A stretch of 45,383 nt of DNA from Clostridia bacterium (lineage in GTDB: Bacteria > Bacillota > Clostridia > Christensenellales > Aristaeellaceae), in the NCBI GenBank assembly GCA_017431365.1, contig JAFRLF010000025.1, positions 1 through 45,383 of the forward strand, read 5' to 3'. Numbering within the stretch: the stretch's first letter is position 1; the number at the start of each line of letters is the position of its first letter. Positions 24,386-33,092 of the stretch are shown here, piece after piece. The position numbers were made by a program, and so were the translations under genes. The notes under the pieces are model-generated. The model was not told where the DNA came from and searched no databases. It saw only the letters and a list, made by a program, of their open reading frames with translations.

Positions 24386-25315
24386 ATGATCATCAACACG
24401 GGGCAGAGGACTGATATTCCCGCCTTTTACGCGGACTGGTTCGCCAACCGCCTGAAGGAGGGCTTTGTTCTCGTGCGCAGCCCCTACAATCCGAAGAGCG
24501 TCACCCGCTATCGCCTGACGCCGGACGTTGTGGACTGCATCGGGTTCTGCACAAAGAATCCCGAACCCATGCTGAAGTACATGGATCTCCTGAAGCGCTT
24601 CCGCCAGTTCTGGTATGTGACCATCACGCCCTACGGGAAAGAGATTGAGCCGCGTGTGCCGAATAAACTGAAGGTGATGGACAGTTTCAAGCGCGTGTCG
24701 GCAATTGTCGGGAAGAACTGCATGGGCTGGCGGTACGATCCGATTTTCATATCGGATACCTATCCGGTCGAGCGCCACATCCGGGCCTTTGAGCGCATGG
24801 CTGAAGAGCTCTCGGGCTATACGCAAACGGCCGTCATCAGCTTTATCGATCTTTACGAAAAGACGAAGAGGAACTTCCCGGAGGCGAAGCCTGTTTCGCC
24901 CGAAGACCGCCTGACCCTGGGCAAAGCCTTCGTGGATATAGGGAAAAGGCATGGCATGGTGATCCGCCCCTGCGCCGAGGGCGACGAATTGGCACCGTTC
25001 GGCGCGGACTGCGGCGGATGCATGACGGTCTCCATGTACGAGGGGGCTATAGGCCAGAGGCTGAAGGTGCCGAGACAGACGCCCGCGCGGAAGGCGTGCG
25101 CCTGTTATCTTGGCGGGGATATCGGCGCGTACAACAGCTGCGGGCATCTGTGCCGGTATTGCTACGCGAACTACGACGCGGACACCGTCCGAAAGAACAT
25201 GCAAAAGCACGACCCGCGGTCGCCGCTGTTGATCGGCAGCCTTATGCCGGACGACATCGTTCGCGAAGCGAAGCAGGAAAGCTGGATCGACCCTCAGATC
25301 ACCATGTTTGGCTAA
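24386..25315 (+). CDS. DUF1848 family protein with C-terminal Cys cluster
   Basis: A 309-residue protein of the uncharacterised DUF1848 family. It opens with MIINTGQRTDIPAFYADW and contains YVTITPYGKEIEP and RYDPIF, both typical of the family. The C-terminal third is rich in cysteine (DCGGC, KACACYLGG, SCGHLCRYCYANYD). The CxxxCxxC arrangement resembles the [4Fe-4S] motif of radical SAM enzymes although it lies at the wrong end. Start taken at 24386 with AAAGGA 10 bases upstream; the frame is open up to 24356 but that start overlaps the GH50-like stop and has no good binding site. A radical SAM gene follows 77 bases later. Function is unknown. Confidence 0.85.
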   Translation: MIINTGQRTDIPAFYADWFANRLKEGFVLVRSPYNPKSVTRYRLTPDVVDCIGFCTKNPEPMLKYMDLLKRFRQFWYVTITPYGKEIEPRVPNKLKVMDSFKRVSAIVGKNCMGWRYDPIFISDTYPVERHIRAFERMAEELSGYTQTAVISFIDLYEKTKRNFPEAKPVSPEDRLTLGKAFVDIGKRHGMVIRPCAEGDELAPFGADCGGCMTVSMYEGAIGQRLKVPRQTPARKACACYLGGDIGAYNSCGHLCRYCYANYDADTVRKNMQKHDPRSPLLIGSLMPDDIVREAKQESWIDPQITMFG

Positions 25316-25392
25316 GGGTATGATCTTATGGCGTAAAAGTATTGCTCCTGAACGGGATATCGAGGAACAAAATACAGATAAGGATGTAGCGC

Positions 25393-26493
25393 ATGAGCGA
25401 AAAAGAGTTTGATCTTCAGGAATACCTGACCCAGGGCGTCGAGCAAGTGGTGAAGGAAGCCGTCAAAGCCACTCTGAAAAATCCCAAGGAAAGCGTCTTT
25501 ATGGCGAAGTTTGCCGCGGCCAGCAAGGCGGCGAGCAGAAAACGCCGCAAGGCAGAGGACATGGGGGAGCATATACCCCCGTTTCTCATCGCCAGCATAA
25601 CCAGCCAATGCAATCTGCACTGTGAGGGCTGCTATTCCCGCTGCAATCACGCGACGGTGGACGCGGCTCCGGTGAAACAATTGACCGGCGAAGAATGGCT
25701 GCGGATCTTTGACGAAGCGGATGATCTGGGTATCAGCTTTATCCTGCTTGCCGGGGGCGAACCTATGCTGCGCAGGGACATCATCGAGGCGGCGGGCAGA
25801 AAAGCCAATATTTTGTTCCCGATATTCACAAACGGCACTTTCCTGGACGAAAAATACTTCGATTTGTTTGACCGGTGCCGCAATTTGCTGCCTGTCATGA
25901 GCATCGAGGGTGAGAAAGAAATCACCGACGCGCGTCGGGGCCAGGGCATCTACGATAAGCTGATCGCCAACATGGATGAACTGCATCGGAGAGGGCTGAT
26001 TTTCGGCGCGTCAGTTACGGTGACGACCGAGAATCTGAAAGAGGTTTCCTCGCGCGCCTTCCTGCGAAGCCTGTCAGACCGGGGCTGCAAGGCGGTGATC
26101 TTCGTGGAATTCGTGCCGGTCACTGTGGAGAGCAAGGACCTTGCTCCCGGCGACGCGGATCGGGAATACCTGCGTGACGAGATCATGCGCCTGCGGCGCG
26201 AGCATCCGGAAATGGTGTATATCGCCTTCCCGGGAGACGAAAAATCATCCGGCGGATGCGTGGCCGCGGGCCGCGGCTTCTTCCACATCAACAGTCACGG
26301 CGGCGCCGAGCCCTGCCCGTTCTCACCCTATTCCGACATCAACGTGCGGGATACTTCGCTGCGCGCAGCGCTGAAATCTCCGCTGTTCTCAGCGCTGCGG
26401 GAGGAAGGCGTGCTGCTGGAAGATCATCCCGGCGGCTGCGTTCTGCATGAAAAGCGCGCCGAAGTCGAACGCCTGCTGAAGGCGCGTATGTAA
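25393..26493 (+). CDS. Radical SAM protein with SPASM-like C-terminus
   Basis: A 366-residue enzyme. An N-terminal helical segment (1-60) precedes the radical SAM motif CNLHCEGC (Cys73, Cys77, Cys80), with a further Cys84. LLAGGEPMLRRDI follows as the SAM-binding GGE-type motif, then PIFTNGTFLDEKYFDLF. The C-terminal region has GGCVAAGRGFFHINSHGG, EPCPFSPYSDINV and GGCVLHEK, which look like a reduced SPASM-type iron-sulfur region. Such proteins modify peptides or small molecules. No precursor peptide is recognisable beside it. AAGGA precedes the start. It ends a three-gene run behind the GH50-like promoter and is closed by a hairpin at 26498-26546. Confidence 0.85.
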   Translation: MSEKEFDLQEYLTQGVEQVVKEAVKATLKNPKESVFMAKFAAASKAASRKRRKAEDMGEHIPPFLIASITSQCNLHCEGCYSRCNHATVDAAPVKQLTGEEWLRIFDEADDLGISFILLAGGEPMLRRDIIEAAGRKANILFPIFTNGTFLDEKYFDLFDRCRNLLPVMSIEGEKEITDARRGQGIYDKLIANMDELHRRGLIFGASVTVTTENLKEVSSRAFLRSLSDRGCKAVIFVEFVPVTVESKDLAPGDADREYLRDEIMRLRREHPEMVYIAFPGDEKSSGGCVAAGRGFFHINSHGGAEPCPFSPYSDINVRDTSLRAALKSPLFSALREEGVLLEDHPGGCVLHEKRAEVERLLKARM

Positions 26494-26497
26494 TTCA

Positions 26498-26546
26498 AAA
26501 CGCCTAGATGCGGAAGGATGAATTCCTATACCGTGTCCAGGCGTTT
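26498..26546. terminator. Hairpin between convergent radical SAM and GH78-like genes
   Basis: AAACGCCT (26498-26505) pairs with AGGCGTTT (26539-26546), with a smaller inner AGGA/TCCT pairing. Located between two convergent gene ends; probably a two-way terminator with weak T tracts. Confidence 0.6.
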
Positions 26547-26576
26547 CGCAGATATTCCCGATATCAAAGACCGCTG

Positions 26577-28067
26577 TCATGTTAGCTCATGGTCAGGCTG
26601 TTTATTCTGCAGAATGCCGCTTCGCAGAAACCACGTAGGCGTGCAACTCCAGGCGTGACAGTAGCTGTTGACGATCGGAGAGCCGTAGGGCGACTCGTCG
26701 GGATCGGCTGGATTGAACAGCTCCCAGAATGTGTCGGCACCGCTGTTCACCATGGCGCCCCAGTAGTTACGGATGACCTGGCGCGCCTGTTGACGGCGTC
26801 CGACGAGGCACAGCGCTTCCACATAGTGGTGCATCATGTAAGGCGTAACCATGCCCAGGGCATTGGGACAGGCCGCCGCAGCGTCCAGGCAGGCGCGCGC
26901 GTCCTCGCCGGTCACAGCGCCGGCGAGAACGGCCCACACCTGGGAAGCCCATGAGATCTGCCCGTCTCCGCCGCTGACGAACAGATGCCTGTCGCTGTCG
27001 TACCAGTTAGACAGCATGGCGTTTTTTCTGGTTTCGACAAGCGCCTTAAGCGTCGAATCTTCCGACATTTTCAGCGCGGCCTGAGCGCAGTAAAGCCAGA
27101 TGGCGTGAGCGCTGCACTGTTTGTTCAGCTCCAGATTCCAATCCACGAAGCACCAGCCCAGCTGATTGCTGTCCCGGATGAGCTGAGTATCCGCGTCAAA
27201 CCGCTCTTCCGCCAGCGTCAGCTGATGAAGCGCCAGCGGCAGCAGATCACGCATGGTCTCAGTATCGCCACTGGCCTGCCCATAATTGAGCAGCGTCGGA
27301 ATGAAGAACAGGGAATAATCAAACATATAGGTGTCGTCGCCTTCTACCCGCGGCTCGGTGAAAAGGCAGGCGGGGATGCGGCCTTCGGCATTCGAGGCGT
27401 AAGCGAACAGGTACAGGCAGCGCTTCACCAGATCAAAGCTGCGGTATGTCACGCTGTTCGCCAGCGCCTGGAGCCGCAGATCGCCCAGCCACATGCGGCG
27501 ATCCCGCTTGGGGCCGTCCTCGAAGACGTCCTGCATGCAGCTGCGCAGGGTACGCCGGGCCACGCGATCAATGCTGTTCTCCCATGCCTCACCCTGCAGC
27601 GGCTTTACCAGGCTGTCGTCGGCGGAAGTCGTCGCATCGGCGTACGCGTCCTCGACCACCAAACTGTATTTGTTTGAGAGCGCCAGCACGTCGATCCGGA
27701 CATAGCGGAAGGCATATCGCCTGGGCAGGACGAGCACAGTCGGCAGAACATCCACGTGCGCCTGCTCCTGCTGTACCCAACCCTTGCTGATCCAGCCCTT
27801 GTACCCGTCCAGCGTCTCGTTCAACTCCCGTTTGTTTTCGCAGAACTTGAACTGTAGCCAGGCCGGCGCGTCCGGATGGCTCCCCTCGCTGCGCAGTCTG
27901 AGGGTCAGCCTTCCCACGAAGTGATTGCCAAAATCGAGCACGATACTGGCGTTTTCACGGAGGGCGTGTTCAGGCATGCCACAAACCGGGCGGACCGTTT
28001 CCGTATGAAGCGCGGGCTTACAGGCCTCGGCTTTTTCAAGCCAGACCGCTTTGTTGCTTTCAAACAT
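26577..28067 (-). CDS. GH78-like alpha-L-rhamnosidase-type glycosidase
   Basis: A 496-residue cytoplasmic protein. The N-terminal part (about 1-145) is a beta domain (VLDFGNHFVGRLTLRLRS, RYAFRYVRIDVL). The C-terminal (alpha/alpha)6 barrel begins with EDGPKRDRRMWLGDLRLQ (183-200), matching the DxPxRDERxxWxGD region of GH78 enzymes that holds catalytic acidic residues. It is shorter than classical GH78 enzymes (usually 700-1100), lacking extra beta-sandwich domains. GAGGAG lies 7 bases before the start. It is the last gene of the ribose-type transporter operon, 64 bases after a permease gene, so it probably cleaves the imported glycoside. Confidence 0.8.
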   Translation of the reverse strand: MFESNKAVWLEKAEACKPALHTETVRPVCGMPEHALRENASIVLDFGNHFVGRLTLRLRSEGSHPDAPAWLQFKFCENKRELNETLDGYKGWISKGWVQQEQAHVDVLPTVLVLPRRYAFRYVRIDVLALSNKYSLVVEDAYADATTSADDSLVKPLQGEAWENSIDRVARRTLRSCMQDVFEDGPKRDRRMWLGDLRLQALANSVTYRSFDLVKRCLYLFAYASNAEGRIPACLFTEPRVEGDDTYMFDYSLFFIPTLLNYGQASGDTETMRDLLPLALHQLTLAEERFDADTQLIRDSNQLGWCFVDWNLELNKQCSAHAIWLYCAQAALKMSEDSTLKALVETRKNAMLSNWYDSDRHLFVSGGDGQISWASQVWAVLAGAVTGEDARACLDAAAACPNALGMVTPYMMHHYVEALCLVGRRQQARQVIRNYWGAMVNSGADTFWELFNPADPDESPYGSPIVNSYCHAWSCTPTWFLRSGILQNKQPDHELT

Positions 28068-28131
28068 GTTTACTCCTCAATATCACAGGTACATCTTCGC
28101 GTAGAAGGGCTGAAGCAGCAGTCCGAAGCCA

Positions 28132-29109
28132 TCATTTGGCATCCTGTTTTTTGCGGAAGCGCGACAGGATGGCGAACTCATTGTTCAGGTAGATCAGGAA
28201 CAGCACCAGCAGCAGGGCCGACACGATGCTCTGTACGGAGGACGCCGTGTTGAACCGGGCAAAGGCCAGAGAGATCAGCGCCATGGAGGTCGCGCCCAGC
28301 ATGATGCCCACGCGCTTGTTGATGTAACGGCCGATCCAGCCGCCGATGAACATGGGCAGGAAGGCGGTGAACATGACGCCGATGGATCCGAAGTTGAGAG
28401 CCATCTGTTGGCTGCCCGTGTTGGCCAGGCTGATGAAGCCGACGACGCCCATGAGCGCGCCGCTCACGGCATAACAGCCCAGCGCGTTGCCGATTTCATG
28501 GATGCCGGTCTCAACGGCAATCTTCTGCCCGCTGAGCAGCGCGCGGTAATTCGCACCGAAGCGTGTGTAATCAAAGAGCAGCACGATCAGCGCGACAGCC
28601 ACGGCGGTCAGGAGAATGTAGTGGCCGATAGTGGAGAAACCGATGATATCTAACCGGGTCACCAGTGAAACGCCCTTGCCGCCGGTAAAGGCGAAGGCGC
28701 AGCCCTCATAGAAAAGCGCCATACCAAGGGAGACGATGATGGGCGGGATGCGTGTAAGCACGTACACGCCGCCGTGGAGCAGTCCCAGCAGTGCCGCGAC
28801 AGCCACGGCGATGGCCAGCATCGGCCAGGGGCCGACGTTCCACTGCTGCGCCAACGTGCCCGCTACAGTGGCGGAGAGCATCGAGACCGCGCCCAGCGAA
28901 AAATCAAACCGGCCGGAATCCAGGTTGATGGACAGGGCGAAGGTGGTCAGCGTTACATTCGCCACCGCGCGGAAGAACAGCTTCCAGCTGTCGGCGTTGG
29001 CAAAGAGGCGCAGCCCCTTGCCGAGCGCCATGGCCTCCAGCACAAGCAGCACCGCGCAGGGGATCAGCAGGCTCAGCATCAGGTTTTTCAAGAGTCGGGT
29101 TTTCTTCAT
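28132..29109 (-). CDS. Ribose-type sugar ABC transporter permease (second permease)
   Basis: A 325-residue membrane protein of the RbsC/BPD_transp_2 family with eight to ten predicted segments. Examples are LMLSLLIPCAVLLVLEAMAL, MLAIAVAVAALLGLLHGGVYVL and YILLTAVAVALIVLLF. The region LDSGRFDFSLGAVSMLSATVAG matches the conserved segment of ribose/autoinducer-type permeases. AAGGAGTGATC precedes the ATG. With the permease at 30452-31411 it probably forms a heterodimeric channel. It is separated from the binding-protein gene by two hairpins. Confidence 0.9.
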   Translation of the reverse strand: MKKTRLLKNLMLSLLIPCAVLLVLEAMALGKGLRLFANADSWKLFFRAVANVTLTTFALSINLDSGRFDFSLGAVSMLSATVAGTLAQQWNVGPWPMLAIAVAVAALLGLLHGGVYVLTRIPPIIVSLGMALFYEGCAFAFTGGKGVSLVTRLDIIGFSTIGHYILLTAVAVALIVLLFDYTRFGANYRALLSGQKIAVETGIHEIGNALGCYAVSGALMGVVGFISLANTGSQQMALNFGSIGVMFTAFLPMFIGGWIGRYINKRVGIMLGATSMALISLAFARFNTASSVQSIVSALLLVLFLIYLNNEFAILSRFRKKQDAK

Positions 29110-29136
29110 TCCAGATCACTCCTTCGGCGCTAGTTG

Positions 29137-29212
29137 GCGCTCCTTTTGCAGGAGCGCAGATCCTGTGCTTCTGCAGAAAGAGCGCCGGGGACGGAGCTGA
29201 CTCCGCCCCGGC
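29137..29212 (-). terminator. Two hairpins after the binding-protein gene inside the operon
   Basis: First, 29184-29212: on the minus strand GCCGGGGCGGA pairs with TCCGTCCCCGGC (one bulge) around GTCAGC. Second, 29137-29157: GCGCTCC pairs with GGAGCGC around TTTTGCA or its complement. They lie between the binding protein and the second permease and may reduce readthrough or protect the upstream message. Confidence 0.55.
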
Positions 29213-29220
29213 AGGGAAAC

Positions 29221-30408
29221 TTACTTCTTCAGCGAGACGATCTCGTCGAAGGAATACTGCGACACGAAATCCACAAAGTCGTCGTAGCTCACTTCGGAAG
29301 AGGCGTACTGATCCAGGATTTCCTTCGTGTAGGCGGGATCCGTCATAGAGGAATCCACGGCGCAGTATTGCGCGAACTGCTCGGAACTGGTGGCCACCCA
29401 GTAGCCCTGGCCCAGCGCCAGCGCGTTGCCTTCGCTGTCGCGGATGGGCTGCCCGTTGACGGCGTTCAGCGTGGCGGCAAAGATCGGGCCGATGGAGGCG
29501 GCAAATTTGCCGGCCATATAGTCCAGAATGCCGTTGTCCATGGCTTCCTGCATGGCGGGGGTAAAGCTGTCCACCGTAGCCAGCTTTACGCCGGAACCGG
29601 AGATGAAGCCGCCCAGCACATCCACGCCACTGCCCACGGTCAGGATCGCCTGGATGCCCTCGGTTCCCACCATCTGAGACAGCTTGCCGAACCAGGCGTC
29701 GTTGAAGTCGTAGCCGCCCACATAGGCAGCCAGCTCCAGATTGCCGATGGCGCCGGTATCGATGCCGCCGTCCGCGTAGATCTGACCGATGATGGCTCCG
29801 GCGTTGTCGGCACCCTTGTAGTTGGCGCCTTCGCCACCCTTTTCCACCATGGCGGTCAGCATGCCGGCCGCGCGGTAGATGTGCATGTCCACATAGTAGG
29901 GAACGCCGCCGCCGAACATGCCAAACTTCGTCATGCCCTGGTCGATGTAGTAAGCGGCCATGTCGTATCCCGCCTGGAACTCGATGTCCATGCTGGGCCC
30001 GATGGCGCCGACGTAGTATTCGTAGTCCTTGTATTCGTCATACTGTTCGTCGGTCAACGTGCCGGTGGCGACGGCGTTGTAGATGCCGGCCGCGTCGCAC
30101 TGATCGATCTGAGCGGGACGGTCAAAGCTGGAGAAGGAGATGACAGCCTTGCAGTTGTTGACGATGAAGTTGTCGATGGCGCTTTTCTCGCCGGCGGCGT
30201 CGGTCAGTTCATCGGAGTAGATGAATTCCACGCCGTAGGCCTTGGCGATGTACTCAGTGTAGTAAGCGCGGAAGGCCAGCGCTTCGGAGGAGGTGGCGTC
30301 GGAAACCAGCACGCCGATCTTGACATTGCCGTCCGCCATGGCGGGAATGCAGGCCAGAGCCAGTATCAGGCACAGAGCCAGGCACAGGCTACGCTTCAGG
30401 TTCTTCAT
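29221..30408 (-). CDS. Periplasmic-type sugar-binding protein of the ribose-type transporter
   Basis: A 395-residue secreted protein. The signal peptide MKNLKRSLCLALCLILALACIPAMA ends in a likely AMA cleavage site before DGNVKIGVLV. Cysteine occurs within it but in poor lipobox context. The mature protein resembles ribose/galactose-type binding proteins (Peripla_BP_4): NNCKAVISFSSFDRPAQIDQ, AGYDMAAYYIDQGMTKFGMFGGG and GIQAILTVGSGVDVLGGF. Start chosen at 30408 because GGAG is 8 bases upstream; the ATG at 30414 is only two bases from GGAG. It is located third in the operon between two permease genes and flanked by hairpins on both sides. Confidence 0.9.
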   Translation of the reverse strand: MKNLKRSLCLALCLILALACIPAMADGNVKIGVLVSDATSSEALAFRAYYTEYIAKAYGVEFIYSDELTDAAGEKSAIDNFIVNNCKAVISFSSFDRPAQIDQCDAAGIYNAVATGTLTDEQYDEYKDYEYYVGAIGPSMDIEFQAGYDMAAYYIDQGMTKFGMFGGGVPYYVDMHIYRAAGMLTAMVEKGGEGANYKGADNAGAIIGQIYADGGIDTGAIGNLELAAYVGGYDFNDAWFGKLSQMVGTEGIQAILTVGSGVDVLGGFISGSGVKLATVDSFTPAMQEAMDNGILDYMAGKFAASIGPIFAATLNAVNGQPIRDSEGNALALGQGYWVATSSEQFAQYCAVDSSMTDPAYTKEILDQYASSEVSYDDFVDFVSQYSFDEIVSLKK

Positions 30409-30435
30409 GTTCATTGCTCCTTTTTGTTTTTATTG

Positions 30436-30451
30436 TAACGCTTGCGCGTTA
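30436..30451 (-). promoter_or_regulatory. GCAA-loop hairpin upstream of the binding-protein gene
   Basis: On the minus strand TAACGC pairs with GCGTTA around the tetraloop GCAA, starting right after the upstream permease stop codon. It parallels the hairpins at 12276-12295 and 39460-39478. Confidence 0.6.
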
Positions 30452-31411
30452 TCATCTGGTGAGAAGTTTGCCGCGCTGGCTGCCCAGGGCGATAAACACC
30501 ACCAACAGGAAGATGGCCGCTTTGATCATCTGGCCATAGCCGCTGCCCAGGTTCAACATGGACATGATCTGGCTGAGGAAGCCCATGGAGAACGCGCCGA
30601 CCACGGCCGAGAGGATGCGGCTGCGCGGGCCGCCGGAGACCGGCATGCCGCCGAAGACGATGGCGATGATCACGTCCATGCCGATCGAAGAGGCGGTATC
30701 CTTGTTCAGCGTCGGCGCGTAGACGATGGTCAGGAATGCGCCAAGGCCGATGCCGATGGCGGAAATCAGCGAGGCGATGATGGCCAGCTTTTTCTCGTCG
30801 ATGCCGCTGAGCTTTGCGCACACCGGATTGCCGCCGATAAACTTGGCTTCGCGACCCGTGGGCAGCAGGGTGAAGACAAACCAGCACAGGGCGATGTAGG
30901 CCGCCAGAACGGCCACCTTGAAGGGAATGTTGTCCAGCGGCCGCACGTCTCTGGCCTTTACCTTGATCGTATCGCCTGCGCCGTTCCAGCCAATGAGGAT
31001 CAGCATGAAGGCGCTGAGCACGCTCATCATGGCCACTGTGGTGACAAAGATGGGCAGGTTGAAAACCGAGGCCAGGGAGGAATTGATGAACCCTATAGCC
31101 ACGGCCACGCCGATGCAGACCAGGAACATGACGGGCAGGCTCCCCGTGGCGTTGTAGGCCATGGCGCCCAGAAGCGCGCTGACGCCTGTCGCCGCGCCGA
31201 GGCTGATGTCAAAGCTGCCCAGCGTATAGATGAAGACCGCGCCAGTGGCCACCAGCGCCACCACCACGCTCTGGTTGACGACGGCCTTCAGGCCGTATGC
31301 CACGTTGGCGTCCCGGATCAGGCCGACGATATAATAGGCCGCGATGAGCGCCAGCAGCCCCAGGATCGAGGCGAATGCCGGGATGCGCTCCCGGATTGTC
31401 TGCTTTCCCAT
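30452..31411 (-). CDS. Ribose-type sugar ABC transporter permease (first permease)
   Basis: A 319-residue membrane protein of the RbsC family. Segments include ASILGLLALIAAYYIVGLI, GAVFIYTLGSFDISLGAATGVSALLGAM (family-defining region) and FVTTVAMMSVLSAFMLILIGW. The stretch GIDEKKLAIIASLISAIGIGLGAFLTIVYAPTL contains the cytoplasmic loop contacting the ATPase. AAGGAGG lies 8 bases before the start, 12 bases after the ATPase stop. It is the expected partner of the permease at 28132-29109. Confidence 0.9.
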   Translation of the reverse strand: MGKQTIRERIPAFASILGLLALIAAYYIVGLIRDANVAYGLKAVVNQSVVVALVATGAVFIYTLGSFDISLGAATGVSALLGAMAYNATGSLPVMFLVCIGVAVAIGFINSSLASVFNLPIFVTTVAMMSVLSAFMLILIGWNGAGDTIKVKARDVRPLDNIPFKVAVLAAYIALCWFVFTLLPTGREAKFIGGNPVCAKLSGIDEKKLAIIASLISAIGIGLGAFLTIVYAPTLNKDTASSIGMDVIIAIVFGGMPVSGGPRSRILSAVVGAFSMGFLSQIMSMLNLGSGYGQMIKAAIFLLVVFIALGSQRGKLLTR

Positions 31412-31423
31412 ACTGCCGCCTCC

Positions 31424-32911
31424 TTAAATCATATAGCGGATGATGTCCGCCTCGTTCATCTGACCGCGCAGGAATTCCTTCTGGACCGCGCCGTCCTTCA
31501 TCACCAGCAGCCGGTCGCACATGCCGATCAGCTCCGCCATCTCTTCGCTGATGAGCAGAATGGCCTTGCCCTCACGCTTCATCTGCGCGATCAGCTGATA
31601 CATGCTCTGCTTCACGCCGATGTCTACGCCGCGTGTTGGACAGTCCAGGATCAGCACTCGGCTTCCGGCGCCCAGCCATTTGCCGAAGACGACCTTCTGC
31701 TTGTTGCCGCCGCTCATGGCGCTGACGGGCTGCTCCATGTGGCGGCACTTGATGCTCAGCGCGTCTACCTGCTTCTGCACGTAAGCCGTTTCCCGCCTTT
31801 TGAGGATCAGATGCTTTTTCTGTATGTGCTTCAGGCCGGCGATGGCGATGTTGTCGCGGATTGAAGCCTGCTGGCAGAGGGACTCTGTGTCGCGCTCTTT
31901 GGAGACGTAGCCGACGCCCAGCTTCGTGGCCTGTCGGGGATCCGAGAAGGCTTTGCCCTCTGTTTCTACCGTACCGCCGGTCAGCTGCGCGCTGCCGAAC
32001 AGGGCCTTGCCAAGGGCGTGCATGCCGCACTCGCTCAGGCCGCCGACGCCGAGGATTTCACCGGCTTTGACCTGGAGGGAGACATCATCGAGGCCGCTGC
32101 CGGTCAGGTGCTCCGCCCGGAGAAGTACGTCTTCCTGCCATGAGGGTTCGTTGTCCGAGCGGTAATAATCGCCTTGCATCTCTCGTCCGATCATGCTGGT
32201 TTTGATCGCGTCGTCATCGTAGTTTTCTCTTGTAAAATGGGTGATGATCCGGCCGTCCCGCAGCACGGTCAGCGTGTCGCAGACCTGCTTGATCTCGTCC
32301 AGATCATGGGAAATGAAGATGACGGCCTTGCCCTCCGCCTTCAGGCTGTTCATCAGCTGATACAGAAGCTCGCGCCCCTTCTGCGACAGCGCCGTGGTGG
32401 TTTCGTCGACTATGAGGATCTCTGGCTGTTTGACCATCACCTTGGCTACTTCCACAAGCTTGCGCTCCTGCAGATCCAGCGTGGCGGCGGGCATCCCCGG
32501 CTGGATGTGGTCGGCGTGGATGAAGTCCAGCGCCTTTCGTGCCTCAAGCTCCATGCGCCGGCGGCTGACCAGCCCCAGCGGCGTACGGAAGCGGCTGCTC
32601 TCGCCGAGAAACAGGTTTTCCGCCACGGAAATACCGGGTATCGTGCCGGTTTCCTGCACGATCATGCCGATGCCGTGCGCAAGGGCGTCGATCATGGAGG
32701 CGGGCCGCCAGGGCTGGCCGTGGAAGCGGATCTCCCCGGCGTCTGCCTTCTGAATCCCCGCAATGATCGAGGTCAGCGTGGATTTTCCGCTGCCGTTCTC
32801 GCCGATCAGGCCCCGGATCTCCCCGGGGTATACGTCCAAATCCACCTGACGCAGAGCGACTGTTGCGCCGAAACTCTTATCCATGCCTCGCACCGTTAAA
32901 ATCGGCTCCAT
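31424..32911 (-). CDS. Sugar ABC transporter ATPase, RbsA/MglA type (two ATPase domains)
   Basis: A 495-residue tandem ATPase. Domain 1 has Walker A GENGSGKST (37-45), a diverged signature (LDLQERKLVEVAKVM) and LIVDETTTALS with its catalytic Glu. Domain 2 has the usual degenerate Walker A region (GVGGLSECG), signature MSGGNKQKV and Walker B LILDCPTRGVDIG. In that motif Cys424 (codon 31640-31642) replaces the catalytic glutamate. Start set at 32911 because GAGGTG lies 7 bases upstream, whereas the in-frame ATG at 32929 has only a weak site. It is the first gene of the five-gene operon and is divergent from the AraC gene, its likely regulator. Confidence 0.92.
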   Translation of the reverse strand: MEPILTVRGMDKSFGATVALRQVDLDVYPGEIRGLIGENGSGKSTLTSIIAGIQKADAGEIRFHGQPWRPASMIDALAHGIGMIVQETGTIPGISVAENLFLGESSRFRTPLGLVSRRRMELEARKALDFIHADHIQPGMPAATLDLQERKLVEVAKVMVKQPEILIVDETTTALSQKGRELLYQLMNSLKAEGKAVIFISHDLDEIKQVCDTLTVLRDGRIITHFTRENYDDDAIKTSMIGREMQGDYYRSDNEPSWQEDVLLRAEHLTGSGLDDVSLQVKAGEILGVGGLSECGMHALGKALFGSAQLTGGTVETEGKAFSDPRQATKLGVGYVSKERDTESLCQQASIRDNIAIAGLKHIQKKHLILKRRETAYVQKQVDALSIKCRHMEQPVSAMSGGNKQKVVFGKWLGAGSRVLILDCPTRGVDIGVKQSMYQLIAQMKREGKAILLISEEMAELIGMCDRLLVMKDGAVQKEFLRGQMNEADIIRYMI

Positions 32912-32949
32912 CGAGTTCACCTCAATCATGAAAGATCCCTGACATTCTC

Positions 32950-32977
32950 ATTATAGCATGATTGAAGCTCCAGCAAA
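32950..32977 (-). promoter_or_regulatory. Promoter of the ribose-type transporter operon
   Basis: On the minus strand TATAAT (32950-32955) lies 16 bases from the weak -35 element TTTGCT (32972-32977). The weak -35 box suits activation by a regulator such as the adjacent AraC protein. Confidence 0.6.
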
Positions 32978-32985
32978 TGATCATA

Positions 32986-33014
32986 TTTGATTTATTTGAT
33001 CGACAAATTTTGAT
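32986..33014 (+). repeat. Three TTTGAT repeats in the divergent intergenic region
   Basis: TTTGAT occurs at 32986-32991, 32995-33000 and 33009-33014, just upstream of the minus-strand -35 box. The surrounding region is A/T rich and contains ATGATCAT. These may be half-sites for the AraC regulator; this is inference. Confidence 0.35.
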
Positions 33015-33092
33015 ATGATGATCTCGAGATGTTTTTTGCATGGCATAAACTTCACATCGTTTTGCTGCATCACACAAAATCTGCAACAATCA

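Noticed and set aside
32986..33014. TTTGAT repeats as a CRISPR-like array
   Set aside because: The units are 6 bases long with irregular 3- and 8-base gaps; they fit regulator half-sites, not repeats with spacers.
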